From positions 310,001 through 374,000 of the forward strand of contig JAXLRI010000004.1 of assembly GCA_046331175.1 (NCBI GenBank): a DNA stretch of 64,000 nucleotides. The letters run 5' to 3'. The stretch is from JAWKIW01 sp046331175 (lineage in GTDB: Bacteria > Actinomycetota > Acidimicrobiia > Acidimicrobiales > Acidimicrobilacustridaceae). The position numbers and the translations under genes are program-made. Positions 47,915 through 56,937 of the stretch are shown here, piece by piece. The notes beneath the pieces are model-generated. The model saw nothing but the letters and a program-made list of their open reading frames with translations. It ran no database searches and was not told the DNA's origin. Position 1 is the stretch's first letter. The number at the start of each line of letters is the position of its first letter.

Positions 47915-50158
47915 TCAGCCGGTCGCCGAGCCGGACGGCTGGTACCAGCCCGACACGTCGACCACGTACTGGATCGACGGCGCGGTCGAGCGGATGAGCG
48001 CTCCCCCACCCGACAGGCCGATGGTGGCGCGGTTGGCCACGACGGTGCCGGCCGGGTAGTTCAACGTCGAGGTCGCCGGCTCCGGTCCGCCTGGCCAGGC
48101 CGTGGTGTGGCCGGCGGCGGCAGGGTCGACCACCGTGAGGTTGGCGTCGACCGCGCTGGCCACCGGCGGCACCGGGCCGACGCCGGCAAAGCCCAGCGCC
48201 ATCGGAGCGTCGGGCCCGATCGGACCGGTCACGCCCCCGGTGCCGTCGCGCGTGTCGTAGAGCCGCTGCGGGCTGATGGGGACGTAGACCGATCCGCCGG
48301 TCGTGGCGCCGGACGGCCCGAACACGCCGACCAGGTCGATCACCAGGTCGACCGGACCCGAGCTGTTGTAGACGTCGACCATCCCCGACAGGGACAGGGC
48401 GGCGACGGTCTGGTTGGCGACGGTCAGACCCGGCTGCGGGTTGAGGTTCGACGCCGTCGGGCGCGGTGCACCGGCCGGCCACACGGTCACGTACGACGGC
48501 GACGCAGCCCCGGTCGCGGTGACGACGAGCGCCACGGCGGTGGCGCCGGCGGGCAGGCCGGGGATGTACAGGCGGCGGGTCTCGCCGGAGCCGAAGGGGC
48601 GGGCCGCCGTCCCCGTGCCCGAGCGGGTGTCCAGCAGCCGCTGGGGGGCGACGGGCGCGTACAGGGCACCCCGGGGCGCGGCGTTCGCGGCAACCCCCGC
48701 CGGCAGTCCGGCGGTGCGCACGGAGACGGCCGGCGGCTCGGGCACGAACCAGCCGACCACATCGGCGATCAGGTCGACCGACCCGGAGTTGTCGTAGAGG
48801 GAGATCGTCCGGTCAGGCCCGAGGCGGCTCGTCACCATGGCGGGCATGGCCGCCACCCCGGGCCGGGGGTTGAGCGAGGAGACGAGGGGGCGACCCTGGC
48901 CACCGGGCCAGACGGTCACGAACGTCGGCTCGGTCTGACCGGTGGCGGTCACGTTGAGCACCACGGCGGTGGCGTCGGGCGGGACCACGTCGATCGACGT
49001 GCTGATCGCCTCCCCGCTGCGCACGGCGCCGAGGTGGCCGCCGGTCCCGTCGCGCGTGTCGAGCACGCGCACCGGCGTGCTGGCGACGAACCGGGAACCG
49101 CCGGGTGCGGCGACCACCGGCGACGAGGCCGGCGACGGCGGCGACGTGCCCGCCGACGACATCGCCTCGACCGTGAAGGTGACCGGCGCGTCGACCGGTA
49201 GGCCGGCCACGTTGGCCGTCGTCGAGGTGGTGGTGAGGACCTGGCCGGTCGAGGCCGTGACGCGATAGGTGGTGACGGCCTCCTCCGGCGGGAGGGCCGG
49301 CCACCACAGCGTCGCCACGCCGTTGGCCGCCACCACCGACGGCGCCGCCGGCGCATCCGGCGCGAGGCAGTGCCGGGTGCGCGCCAGCGTGAGGTCGATC
49401 CTCGTGTTGATGCCCTTGCGGGTGAGGTGCTGGTTGTCCCACAGCAGCGACGGGTCGGCGGCGGTGATGGCGGTCCAGTCGACGACGGTGACCCCCGGGT
49501 GGCGGGCCGGATCGATCGACCGCATCCACGAGCTGATGGTCCGCTCGATCAGCAGGAGGTCCGCCTGCTGGGACGGGGTCAGGCCGGGGGTGACGCCGTC
49601 GGGCACCGTGAACAGCACCCGGCAGGGCACGCCGTCGGTGCGGGCGAGCAGCACCTGGAAGTCGATCCACGCCTGCAGGAGCATGGACGGCTCGGCCACC
49701 CACACCGACGCGGAGTTGGTGCCGAAGCCCATGGCCAGGACGTCGGGCGAGGTGGCCAGGACGGCGTCGAGCCGGCCCGACGACTGCACCGAGCCGAAGC
49801 TCTCTCCGCAGTGGGTGCCGTGGGTCCACGAGATCTGGTCGTCGGCCAGGTTGGGTGCGCGGGTGGCCACGACGACGCTGTCACCGATGACGCCGTACCG
49901 GGGCGCGCCGGGCACCTCGTGGGCCTGCACCGGCTCGCGGTCGGCGGCGTCGCACGCGGCGAGCGCCTCGAGGTAGGAGTCGGTGACCGACATGACCACC
50001 TCGGGGACGTAGGTGCGCTCCCACCAGTGCGGCGCCGGGTCGCCCGTCGTGCGACGGCCGCCGGACGCGGGGCGAGCGGCCACCGGACCGGCGGCGACCG
50101 ACACGAGGGCGGCCACCACCACGGCCGCCAGCACCTGCCATCGCACGCGTCGCTCCAC
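47915..50158 (-). CDS. Secreted SGNH-hydrolase-like protein with FN3 and three beta repeats
   Basis: 747 residues. A signal peptide (WQVLAAVVVAALVSVAAGPVAA) leads to an SGNH-type domain (about 35-270): GVIGDSVVV holds the GDS serine, MGFGTNSASV the Gly/Asn block, and LLWDNQHLTRKG the Asp/His block. A fibronectin-III-like domain (about 275-355) is followed by three repeats of about 120 residues that each open with PVRVLDTRDGTGG-like sequence and end with VDLIADVVGWF-like sequence. Probably a cell-surface esterase or acyltransferase; the repeats may bind cell wall. The convergent fusion gene ends 8 nt away. Confidence 0.82.
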   Translation of the reverse strand: MERRVRWQVLAAVVVAALVSVAAGPVAARPASGGRRTTGDPAPHWWERTYVPEVVMSVTDSYLEALAACDAADREPVQAHEVPGAPRYGVIGDSVVVATRAPNLADDQISWTHGTHCGESFGSVQSSGRLDAVLATSPDVLAMGFGTNSASVWVAEPSMLLQAWIDFQVLLARTDGVPCRVLFTVPDGVTPGLTPSQQADLLLIERTISSWMRSIDPARHPGVTVVDWTAITAADPSLLWDNQHLTRKGINTRIDLTLARTRHCLAPDAPAAPSVVAANGVATLWWPALPPEEAVTTYRVTASTGQVLTTTSTTANVAGLPVDAPVTFTVEAMSSAGTSPPSPASSPVVAAPGGSRFVASTPVRVLDTRDGTGGHLGAVRSGEAISTSIDVVPPDATAVVLNVTATGQTEPTFVTVWPGGQGRPLVSSLNPRPGVAAMPAMVTSRLGPDRTISLYDNSGSVDLIADVVGWFVPEPPAVSVRTAGLPAGVAANAAPRGALYAPVAPQRLLDTRSGTGTAARPFGSGETRRLYIPGLPAGATAVALVVTATGAASPSYVTVWPAGAPRPTASNLNPQPGLTVANQTVAALSLSGMVDVYNSSGPVDLVIDLVGVFGPSGATTGGSVYVPISPQRLYDTRDGTGGVTGPIGPDAPMALGFAGVGPVPPVASAVDANLTVVDPAAAGHTTAWPGGPEPATSTLNYPAGTVVANRATIGLSGGGALIRSTAPSIQYVVDVSGWYQPSGSATG

Positions 50159-50363
50159 CGTCGTCGACCCGTCGCTTCCGTTGCTCCGTCAGGCGGAAGG
50201 GCACCCGCTCCGCTCGCCGCAGGCTCGCACGCCCGACGCATCCGCACAACCGCGTCGAACCCGGAGCCACCGCAACGATCCGCCAGGGTGCCACCCCGTC
50301 GGCTGCGGCAAGGGCCGAGGGGAAGGGCGGACGGCGGGCGTGCCGCTGGGCAAGACTGCGGGG

Positions 50364-50894
50364 ATGGGAGAGGTGCTGGTGATCACCGGGCCGCCGGGCG
50401 CGGGCAAGTCGACGATCGCGGAGCAGGTGGTCGACACCTTCGACCCCGGCGTGCTGATGGAGGGCGACGCGTTCTTCCGCTTCCTCCGCAAGGGCGCCAC
50501 CGATCCGTGGAAGCCGGAGGCCGACACGCAGAACACCGTCGTGACGGCGGCGGCTGCGGCGGCCGTCGGCGCCTTCGCCATCGGGCCGGCCACCATCGTC
50601 TACGAGGGCGTGCTCGGCCCGTGGTTCCTGCCCACCTTCTTCGGGCTGTCCGGCCTCGCCTCGATCAGCTACGCCGTGCTGCTGCCACCGATCGACGAGG
50701 TGATCGGCCGCATCGGCGACCGCGCCGGCCACGACTTCGCCGACGCCGATGCGGCGCGCCGGATGCACGACCAGTTCAGCGCCGCCGGCATCGAGGCCCG
50801 GCACCTGTTCGCCAACCCCGCGGACGAGCAGGCCGAGACCGTCGAGGCCATCGTCGCCGCCCACCGCGACGGCACCATCGACATCACCGCCTGA
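50364..50894 (+). CDS. P-loop kinase-like ATPase (AAA_33 type)
   Basis: 176 residues. Walker A is TGPPGAGKSTIAEQV (about 9-16 for the loop), followed by VLMEGDAFFRFLRKG, ATIVYEGVLGPWFL and PPIDEVIGRIGDRAGHDF with a lid-like region. This resembles the gluconate-kinase/chloramphenicol phosphotransferase-like group of small-molecule kinases. The substrate is unknown. ATG 50364 lies directly after GCGGGG with no clear -10 box (AAGACT is a weak one). Divergent from the SGNH gene. Confidence 0.78.
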   Translation: MGEVLVITGPPGAGKSTIAEQVVDTFDPGVLMEGDAFFRFLRKGATDPWKPEADTQNTVVTAAAAAAVGAFAIGPATIVYEGVLGPWFLPTFFGLSGLASISYAVLLPPIDEVIGRIGDRAGHDFADADAARRMHDQFSAAGIEARHLFANPADEQAETVEAIVAAHRDGTIDITA

Positions 50895-50961
50895 CCCGAT
50901 CGCCGTCGACGGTGTCGAAGCCGTCGGGCAGGGCACCAGGGGATCGCGCCGGAGCGGCTGA

Positions 50962-52434
50962 CTATCCGGTGAAGGCCGGCAGCACCGGCGAGCCCGCCGA
51001 TGCCGGGCTCGCGGTCACGGCCGTGGAGGTGGTCGTCGATGACGTGGACGACGAGGTGGTCGGCGTCGACCAGGCGGGAACGTCGGCGATGGCGGTGGCC
51101 GGGGGCGTCTCGAGCCGACGGCGAGCCTCGATGCTCGACTGGCCGCCGGCGACGGGCAGCGCCGCGCCGGCGGGGTCGGGGCTGGTGGCGGCGTTGTGCA
51201 GCAGGCCGCCGCCCAGCTCGATCGTGCCGTGGAACAGGCACAGGCAGAAGGCCACGTCGAGGTTGTCCTTGGGCCCGACGTTGGACAGCCGCAACGTTCG
51301 GGCGTTGGCCGCCGCCGGTTGGGTGGAGAAGTCGACCGGTTGGGCCATCCACGCGATGACCACGTCCTTCGGACCCAGGACCTCGGTGAACCCCGGGTTC
51401 CACTGCCCGGCGACGAGGGTGCGCTGGTACCACTGGTCGCCGACGTCGTGGTCCTCGGGGCGGACGTAGGCCGTGACCAGCTTGTCGGGTCGGGCCTGCG
51501 GCCATGCGGTGATCTCGAACCCACCGATCACCGAGAAGCTCGAGGCGAACGGCGGGTTGCCGGCCGGGTTCACGATCTGCTGGATCCGGTCGACCCACGG
51601 GTCGTTGGTCAGCTCGTAGCCGACGCGCAGGTAGACGGGGCGACGGATGCCGTCGGGGAACAGCCAGTCCTGCTTGCACCCGGACGTGTTCGTCCACGGC
51701 GAGGCCGAGTCGGCCGTCTTCACCAACCGGCCCTCGTAGACGAGGCGGACCTTGGTCGGCGTGATCGACACCTCGACGGGGATCATGTGGTCGAGGAAGG
51801 ACGGCGTGCCCGGGTCGCAGACGCGCCACCACGGGATGAGCGGCGCCGTGTACGAGCCGGCCTCGTCATGTGCGTAGGCGGCGCACCACTGCTTGACGCA
51901 CGCCGGGTCGTGGTGCGGCTCGGGCGTGTCGTTGGGGACCTCGACGTGCTCCGCGCCACGGTTGCCGATCGGCCACGCACCTGCTCCGTCCTCGCCCACC
52001 ACCAGCTGGTTCACCGGCCGCCCGTCGGCGGCCCGCAGGCTGAACGAGCGGTCGCCCGACACCGTCGGCGACAGCCACCACAGGCCTTGCAGCTTGCCGT
52101 AGAAGCCGGTCTCGTCGATCCAGGCCACCAGCGAGTCGGTGACCACGACGCGGTCGTCGGCCTGCGGACCGCGGGGGTCGTCCGCCGCGAAGCCAAGCCC
52201 GGCTAGCGCCTCGGCCACCAGGGCGCGCGCCCGGGCGCCGGACAGGGAGGAGATGTTGTGCAGCGTCGGCACGGCCGTCGATGCCGACGTCGTCGTCTCC
52301 GATGCCCCCGCCACCGATGACACGCTCGGCGTGGCGGAGGCGGTGGTGACCAGCACCGGCCCGATCAACGACGCCACGACGAGCAGCACGAAGGGGGCCC
52401 CACGCGCCCGCCTCGCCGACCGATCCGCACGCAC
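50962..52434 (-). CDS. Exported protein of unknown function
   Basis: 490 residues. An N-terminal signal peptide (APFVLLVVASLIGPVLVTTASA) is followed by a Ser/Thr stretch and a large globular region with cysteines spaced for disulfides (PACVKQWCAAY, RVCDPG, TSGCKQDW, AFCLCLFHG). The C-terminal 45 residues are Thr/Ser/Ala-rich, ending in LPAFTG, which resembles a cell-wall tail, although no hydrophobic anchor follows. I recognise no family. GTG 52434 is the probable start. Convergent with the kinase-like gene. Confidence 0.7.
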   Translation of the reverse strand: MRADRSARRARGAPFVLLVVASLIGPVLVTTASATPSVSSVAGASETTTSASTAVPTLHNISSLSGARARALVAEALAGLGFAADDPRGPQADDRVVVTDSLVAWIDETGFYGKLQGLWWLSPTVSGDRSFSLRAADGRPVNQLVVGEDGAGAWPIGNRGAEHVEVPNDTPEPHHDPACVKQWCAAYAHDEAGSYTAPLIPWWRVCDPGTPSFLDHMIPVEVSITPTKVRLVYEGRLVKTADSASPWTNTSGCKQDWLFPDGIRRPVYLRVGYELTNDPWVDRIQQIVNPAGNPPFASSFSVIGGFEITAWPQARPDKLVTAYVRPEDHDVGDQWYQRTLVAGQWNPGFTEVLGPKDVVIAWMAQPVDFSTQPAAANARTLRLSNVGPKDNLDVAFCLCLFHGTIELGGGLLHNAATSPDPAGAALPVAGGQSSIEARRRLETPPATAIADVPAWSTPTTSSSTSSTTTSTAVTASPASAGSPVLPAFTG

Positions 52435-52495
52435 CGGTCAAGTGTGGCCGATCGCATCCACCGGTGCTCGGCGGCGGGGCATCGGCGCCACCGCG

Positions 52496-53308
52496 CTAGG
52501 GGGCGGCGAGGAACGCGACGACGTCGGGCAGGGCGGCCTGGTCTTGGAAGAAGAACACGTGGCCGCCGTCGTAGGTCCGCAGCTGCGCGTCGGGGACGCG
52601 GGCGACGATCGCCTCGGCGTTGCTCAGCGGCGCGATGCCGTCGAAGCGGCCGGCCGCCACCAGCGTGGGGCAGCGGATGGCCCCAAGCCGGTCGAGGACG
52701 TCGTGGTGGCGGCGGGCCTCGAGCTGGAGGCGATCGCCCCGCCGCTGCTCGTCGGTGCGTGGGGCGCGGGCCCGCTGCTCGAACACGTCGGCGATGAACG
52801 CGTCGGCGGGGTGCTCGGCCAGCCACTCGTCGGTGAACCGGGCGTCGAGGATGTCACGGCCGATGCGGACCCGTTCGTCGTCGGGGAGGTCGCTCAGCTC
52901 GTGCAGCGGGTACGAGCTCAGCGATTCGCCGTCGGGGCCGACCCCGCCGGGGGAGGTGCACAGCAGCACCAGCCGCTCGATCCGCTCCGGCCAGGTGACG
53001 GCCAGCTCCTGGGCGACCATCCCGCCGAAGCTGATGCCGGCCACGCGGTAGGAGCCCCACCCGACGTGCTCGGCCAGGGCGGCGGCGTCGGCGGCGTAGT
53101 CGGCCATCGTCGGCTGCTCGTCGGGGACGGTGGTGTCGCCCAACCCGCGCTGGTCGTGGACGAGCAGCTCGAAGTGGTCGACGAAGGGCGCGAGCAGTAG
53201 GTCGAGCTCGCGCAGCGAGGAGCCGGTGCCGCTGATCAGCAGCAGCCGCGGACCCGCGCCCCCGAGCCGGTAGGTGATGTCGATGCCGCGGAGGTGGGCG
53301 ATGGGCAT
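52496..53308 (-). CDS. Alpha/beta hydrolase
   Basis: 270 residues. Oxyanion HG-like segment LLLISGTGSSLRELD, nucleophile elbow VAGISFGGMVAQE (Ser), acid in VAAGRFDGIAPLSNAEAI (Asp) and His in TYDGGHVFFFQD complete the triad. The order and spacing resemble 3-oxoadipate enol-lactonase-like and haloperoxidase-like hydrolases. ATG 53308 is preferred; an upstream GTG adds five residues. Substrate unknown. Confidence 0.9.
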   Translation of the reverse strand: MPIAHLRGIDITYRLGGAGPRLLLISGTGSSLRELDLLLAPFVDHFELLVHDQRGLGDTTVPDEQPTMADYAADAAALAEHVGWGSYRVAGISFGGMVAQELAVTWPERIERLVLLCTSPGGVGPDGESLSSYPLHELSDLPDDERVRIGRDILDARFTDEWLAEHPADAFIADVFEQRARAPRTDEQRRGDRLQLEARRHHDVLDRLGAIRCPTLVAAGRFDGIAPLSNAEAIVARVPDAQLRTYDGGHVFFFQDQAALPDVVAFLAAP

Positions 53309-53382
53309 GCGCGAGCAAACCACAACGACCGTCGCCGATGTCGCCTCACGTCGATCTCGACGGAGCCCGCAGCCGTCGACCC

Positions 53383-54936
53383 CTACAGCGGGATGTTGCC
53401 GTGCTTGCGCTTGGGGAGCTCTTCGCGCTTGCTGCGCAGGACGTCCATGCCGGCGATCAGCTTGGCGCGGGTCTCAGCCGGGCTGATGACGTCGTCGACG
53501 AAGCCACGCTCGGCGGCGACATACGGGTTGGCGAAGCGCTCGGTGTACTCGTCGACCAGCTCGGTGCGGCGGGCCTCGGGGTCGGCGGCATCCTGGAGCT
53601 CGCGGCGGTAGAGGATCTCGACCGCGCCCTGGGGGCCCATCACCGCCAGCTCGGCCGACGGCCAGGCGAAGGCGAGGTCGGCGCCGATCGACTTGGAGTT
53701 CATCACCACGTAGGCGCCGCCGTAGGCCTTGCGGGTGATGACCTGGATGCGGGGCACGGTGGCCTCGCAGTAGGCGTAGAGCAGCTTGGCACCGTGGCGG
53801 ATGATGCCGCCGTACTCCTGGTCGGTGCCGGGCAGGAACCCGGGCACGTCGACGAAGGTGACGAGCGGGATGTTGAAGGCGTCGCAGGTGCGCACGAAGC
53901 GGGCGGCCTTCTCGGCGGACTCGATGTCGAGCACGCCGGCCAGGTTCATCGGCTGGTTGCCGACCACCCCGACCGGGTGGCCGTCGAGGCGGGCGAAGCC
54001 GCACGTGATCGACCCGGCCCAGCTCGGGAAGTACTCGAAGTACTCGCCGTCGTCGACGGTGGCCGAGATGACAGCCTTCATGTCGTAGGGCAGGTTGGGG
54101 CTCGACGGCAGGATGTCGAGCAGCTCGGGGCACTGGCGCTCGGGATCGTCGCTCGGCGGGAAGTAGGGCGGCGGCTCGAGGTTGTTCGACGGCAGGAACG
54201 ACAGCAGGTAGCGCACGTCGTCGAGGCACGCCTTCTCGTCGGCGGCCACGAAGGTGGCGACGCCCGACTTGGAGGCGTGGCTGCGAGCTCCGCCGAGCTC
54301 CTCGAGGGTGACCTCCTCACCGGTCACCGTCTTCACCACGTCGGGACCGGTGATGAACATGTGGGAGGTCTCGTTGACCATGAAGATGAAGTCGGTCATG
54401 GCCGGGCTGTAGACGGCCCCACCCGCGCACGGCCCGAGCACCACGCTGATCTGGGGCGTGACGCCGGAGGCCTTCACGTTGCGGTAGAAGATCCCGCCGT
54501 AGGAGGCCAGCGACACCGCGCCCTCCTGGATGCGGGCCCCGGCGCCGTCGTTGAGGCCGACGACCGGCGCGCCGACCGACAGGGCGAGGTCCATGACCTT
54601 GTGGATCTTCTCGGCGAACACCTCGCCGAGGGCGCCCCCGAACACGGTGAAGTCCTGGGAGAACACGAAGACCTTGCGGCCGTCGATGGTGCCCCAGCCG
54701 GTGACCACGCCGTCGGTGTAGGGGTGCTCGGGCAGGGCCTCGCCGGCCCGGTGGCGGGCCAGCATGTCGAGCTCGTGGAACGAACCGGGGTCGAGCAGGT
54801 AGTCGAGGCGCTCGCGGGCGAGCATCTTGCCCTTGGCGTGCTGGCGCTCGACCGAGCGCTCCGATCCGGCGTGGAGCGCCTGTTCCTTGCGCTCCTCCAG
54901 CTGGGCGAGGCGCTCTCGCATGGAGTGTTCCGACAT
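53383..54936 (-). CDS. pccB: Acyl-CoA carboxylase beta subunit (propionyl-CoA carboxylase type)
   Basis: 517 residues, the full carboxyltransferase length. The N-terminal half has GSFHELDMLARHR, HPYTDGVVTGWGTIDG, VFSQDFTVFGGALGEVFAEKI and VGLNDGAGARIQEGAVSLASYGGIFYRN; the C-terminal half has VDVPGFLPGTDQEYGGIIRHGAKLLYAYCEATVP and YGGAYVVMNSK. It carries carboxyl from biotin to propionyl- or acetyl-CoA and makes methylmalonyl-CoA for the cobalamin mutase pathway. No biotin carboxylase alpha gene is in the window; the epsilon-like gene at 46028 is a possible subunit. Confidence 0.93.
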   Translation of the reverse strand: MSEHSMRERLAQLEERKEQALHAGSERSVERQHAKGKMLARERLDYLLDPGSFHELDMLARHRAGEALPEHPYTDGVVTGWGTIDGRKVFVFSQDFTVFGGALGEVFAEKIHKVMDLALSVGAPVVGLNDGAGARIQEGAVSLASYGGIFYRNVKASGVTPQISVVLGPCAGGAVYSPAMTDFIFMVNETSHMFITGPDVVKTVTGEEVTLEELGGARSHASKSGVATFVAADEKACLDDVRYLLSFLPSNNLEPPPYFPPSDDPERQCPELLDILPSSPNLPYDMKAVISATVDDGEYFEYFPSWAGSITCGFARLDGHPVGVVGNQPMNLAGVLDIESAEKAARFVRTCDAFNIPLVTFVDVPGFLPGTDQEYGGIIRHGAKLLYAYCEATVPRIQVITRKAYGGAYVVMNSKSIGADLAFAWPSAELAVMGPQGAVEILYRRELQDAADPEARRTELVDEYTERFANPYVAAERGFVDDVISPAETRAKLIAGMDVLRSKREELPKRKHGNIPL

Positions 54937-54945
54937 AGGAGCCGC

Positions 54946-54951
54946 AGCCTA
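54946..54951 (-). promoter_or_regulatory. -10 box TAGGCT of pccB
   Basis: TAGGCT on the minus strand, 9 nt before ATG 54936. Confidence 0.5.
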
Positions 54952-55026
54952 CCCAGGGCCCTCGCGACGGCAGAAATGCAGGTCGTGGGACGCCGAACCG
55001 GGGTCAGACCTCGGCTCGGGGGACGA

Positions 55027-55689
55027 TCAGGCCAGGTGGCCGAGGTTCCGGCCGCCCCACCCGAAGGGCAGGCCGCGGCGCTGCTGGCGCCGCCCGTTGG
55101 CCCACGCGACGCCCCACAGCAGCACGAGGCCGACGATCTCGAGGAGGTGGGTGGACTCGGCCATGGCCGCGGTGTGGCCGTCGGCCACGTCGAGCACTGC
55201 GGTGATCACCATGACCCCGGCCAGTGCCGCGGCCATGGGCAGGAGCCCCCGAGCCCGCTCGGGCTGCCACGCCACGACCAGGAGGCCGACGGCGAAGGCC
55301 AGATCCCAGCCACCGAGGTGGCGGGTGGTGTGCACCGCCTCGTCGCCGCCCACCGCGTCGACCAGCTCGCGCAGGGCCAGCACGATCTGGGTGAGCGCCA
55401 CGACCAGGAGGCCGTAGCGGGCCCACTCGAGCACGCGGGCGCGGCGGCTGGCCGCACGACGCGCACCGCCCGGTGTGACACCGGCGCGCTGGAGGATGAC
55501 CTCGGACAGGTCGGGGACCTGCTCGGCCGCGTGGAGGCGCACCTCGCGGTGCTGTCGCTCCACGGCGACGGAGAACGCGGCGCAGGGCGCGCACGAGCCC
55601 AGGTGCGACGACACCGCCTCCTCTTCGACCTCGGTGGTCTCCCCGTCGAGGCGGGCGGACAGCAGCTCACGGCAGGTCTGGCAGCGCAT
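55027..55689 (-). CDS. Zinc-finger anti-sigma factor (membrane)
   Basis: 220 residues. The N-terminal zf-HC2 domain CQTCRELLSARLDGE...SSHLGSCAPCAAF has the HxxxCxxC zinc site that clamps ECF sigma factors. Helical linker and six or so hydrophobic segments (from about residue 90) place the rest in the membrane, with GVAWANGRRQQRRGLPFGW at the end. It is divergent from the ECF sigma gene by 112 nt, which is a common arrangement for a cognate pair. Confidence 0.85.
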   Translation of the reverse strand: MRCQTCRELLSARLDGETTEVEEEAVSSHLGSCAPCAAFSVAVERQHREVRLHAAEQVPDLSEVILQRAGVTPGGARRAASRRARVLEWARYGLLVVALTQIVLALRELVDAVGGDEAVHTTRHLGGWDLAFAVGLLVVAWQPERARGLLPMAAALAGVMVITAVLDVADGHTAAMAESTHLLEIVGLVLLWGVAWANGRRQQRRGLPFGWGGRNLGHLA

Positions 55690-55801
55690 GTCGGTATGGT
55701 CGCTGATCGACCCCGAAGAGTTCCCGATGGGCCAGAGGTCCCACCGGGTCGGGACCTTCCGCGATTTCACCGTCGGCCCCGCGTCGACGAGACTGTCCGG
55801 G

Positions 55802-56344
55802 ATGGACGACCTGACTCGGCTGGCCGTCGAGGCCGCCGACGGAGATCGCCTGGCACTGACCTCGCTGGTGCGGCGAACCCAGCCCGACGTGTGGCGCCTG
55901 TGCGCCTACCTCGTCGACCGCCAGCAGGCCGACGACCTCACCCAGGAGACCTACCTCCGGGCCATCAAGGCGCTGCCCTCGTTCCGCGGCGAGTCGTCGG
56001 CCCGCACCTGGCTGCTGGCCATCGCCCGCTACACCTGCATGGACTCGCTGCGCGGGACCCATCGCCGGCGGCGGCTCCGCGACCGCCTGGCCGCCGAGCC
56101 GATCAGCCACAGCCCCGACCCCACGCCGGCCAGCGACCTGCAGGACCTGATCGCCGGCCTCGACGACGACCGGCGCACCGCCTTCGTCCTCACCCAGGTG
56201 CTGGGGCTCGGCTACGCCGAGGCCGCTGAGGTGGTCGGCTGCCCCATCGGCACCATCCGCTCCCGCGTGGCCCGCGCCCGCGGCGACCTGCTGGCCGAGT
56301 CCTTCGAGGGCGAGGCCGACGACACCGCCACCGGCCTGGGCTGA
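55802..56344 (+). CDS. ECF RNA polymerase sigma factor
   Basis: 180 residues. Region 2 contains VWRLCAYLVDRQQADDLTQETYLRAIKALPSFRGESSARTWLLAIARYTCMDSLR, and region 4 DDRRTAFVLTQVLGLGYAEAAEVVGCPIGTIRSRVARARGDLL. The two are joined by a short linker, as in group 4 (ECF) sigma factors. The anti-sigma gene faces it. The C-terminal tail (ESFEGEADDTATGLG) is acidic. An envelope stress is the likely signal, given the membrane anti-sigma. Confidence 0.9.
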   Translation: MDDLTRLAVEAADGDRLALTSLVRRTQPDVWRLCAYLVDRQQADDLTQETYLRAIKALPSFRGESSARTWLLAIARYTCMDSLRGTHRRRRLRDRLAAEPISHSPDPTPASDLQDLIAGLDDDRRTAFVLTQVLGLGYAEAAEVVGCPIGTIRSRVARARGDLLAESFEGEADDTATGLG

Positions 56345-56417
56345 CCCGCCGAACCGCCCGGACGGCCGATCGCCACCGGACGCGGGACGAGGCGCCGCGG
56401 CACCCGCCTGGTCGCGC

Positions 56418-56804
56418 TCAGCCGCCGCCGGGGGTCGACCGCCGGCCGGTGCGGGACAGCACCACGCCGATCGCCGCCAACAGCAGCGCGACGACCGACA
56501 CGACGAGGGCGATGGTGGCGGTCGAGGTGGCGCGGTCGAGGCGCTGGTTCACGTCGGCCAGCTGCGCCTGCGAGACGGGGTCGTCGCCGGTGGTCGCCGA
56601 CCGGCGAGCGGTCGACGACGTGGACGACGACCGGGTCTCGGTGGTGGTGGTCGATCGCTCCGACGGCGGCGGCGGGATGTCGGGATGCGCGGCGGCGAGG
56701 GCCGGCGTGGCCCCGACCACGAGCGTGGTGAGCGCGAAGAGCAGACCGACGGCGAGCCTGGCGAGGATGCCCTGGTGCTCGCGTCGGAGGGTGGTGTCGG
56801 CCAT
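56418..56804 (-). CDS. Small exported protein with C-terminal membrane helix
   Basis: 128 residues from ATG 56804 (GGGAGCGAG upstream). A signal-like segment (ILARLAVGLLFALTTLVVGATPALA) is followed by a Pro/Ser/Thr-rich region, a short charged helix (DDPVSQAQLADVNQRLDRATS) and a C-terminal membrane helix (TIALVVSVVALLLAAIGVVLS). No family recognised. Convergent with the sigma gene, so possibly not co-regulated with it. Confidence 0.6.
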   Translation of the reverse strand: MADTTLRREHQGILARLAVGLLFALTTLVVGATPALAAAHPDIPPPPSERSTTTTETRSSSTSSTARRSATTGDDPVSQAQLADVNQRLDRATSTATIALVVSVVALLLAAIGVVLSRTGRRSTPGGG

Positions 56805-56923
56805 GGCAGCTCGCTCCCGTCGTCGATCGCCGAGCCCGCTCGTCTCGGCCACCCGGACGGCTCGGCGGACCCATCATGGCCGACCGCCTCGTCGTGCCCC
56901 GTCGATCGGCGGCGCTGCCTCGC

Positions 56924-56929
56924 TACGGT
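56924..56929 (+). promoter_or_regulatory. -10 box TACGGT of the ligC-type gene
   Basis: TACGGT, 8 nt before GTG 56938. Confidence 0.55.
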
Positions 56930-56937
56930 GGCCGCTC

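Noticed and set aside
55690..55801. ECF-type promoter with -35 GGACC and -10 CGTC
   Set aside because: The GGACC to CGTC spacing is about 14 or 25 nt, outside the usual 16-17, so I did not annotate it.
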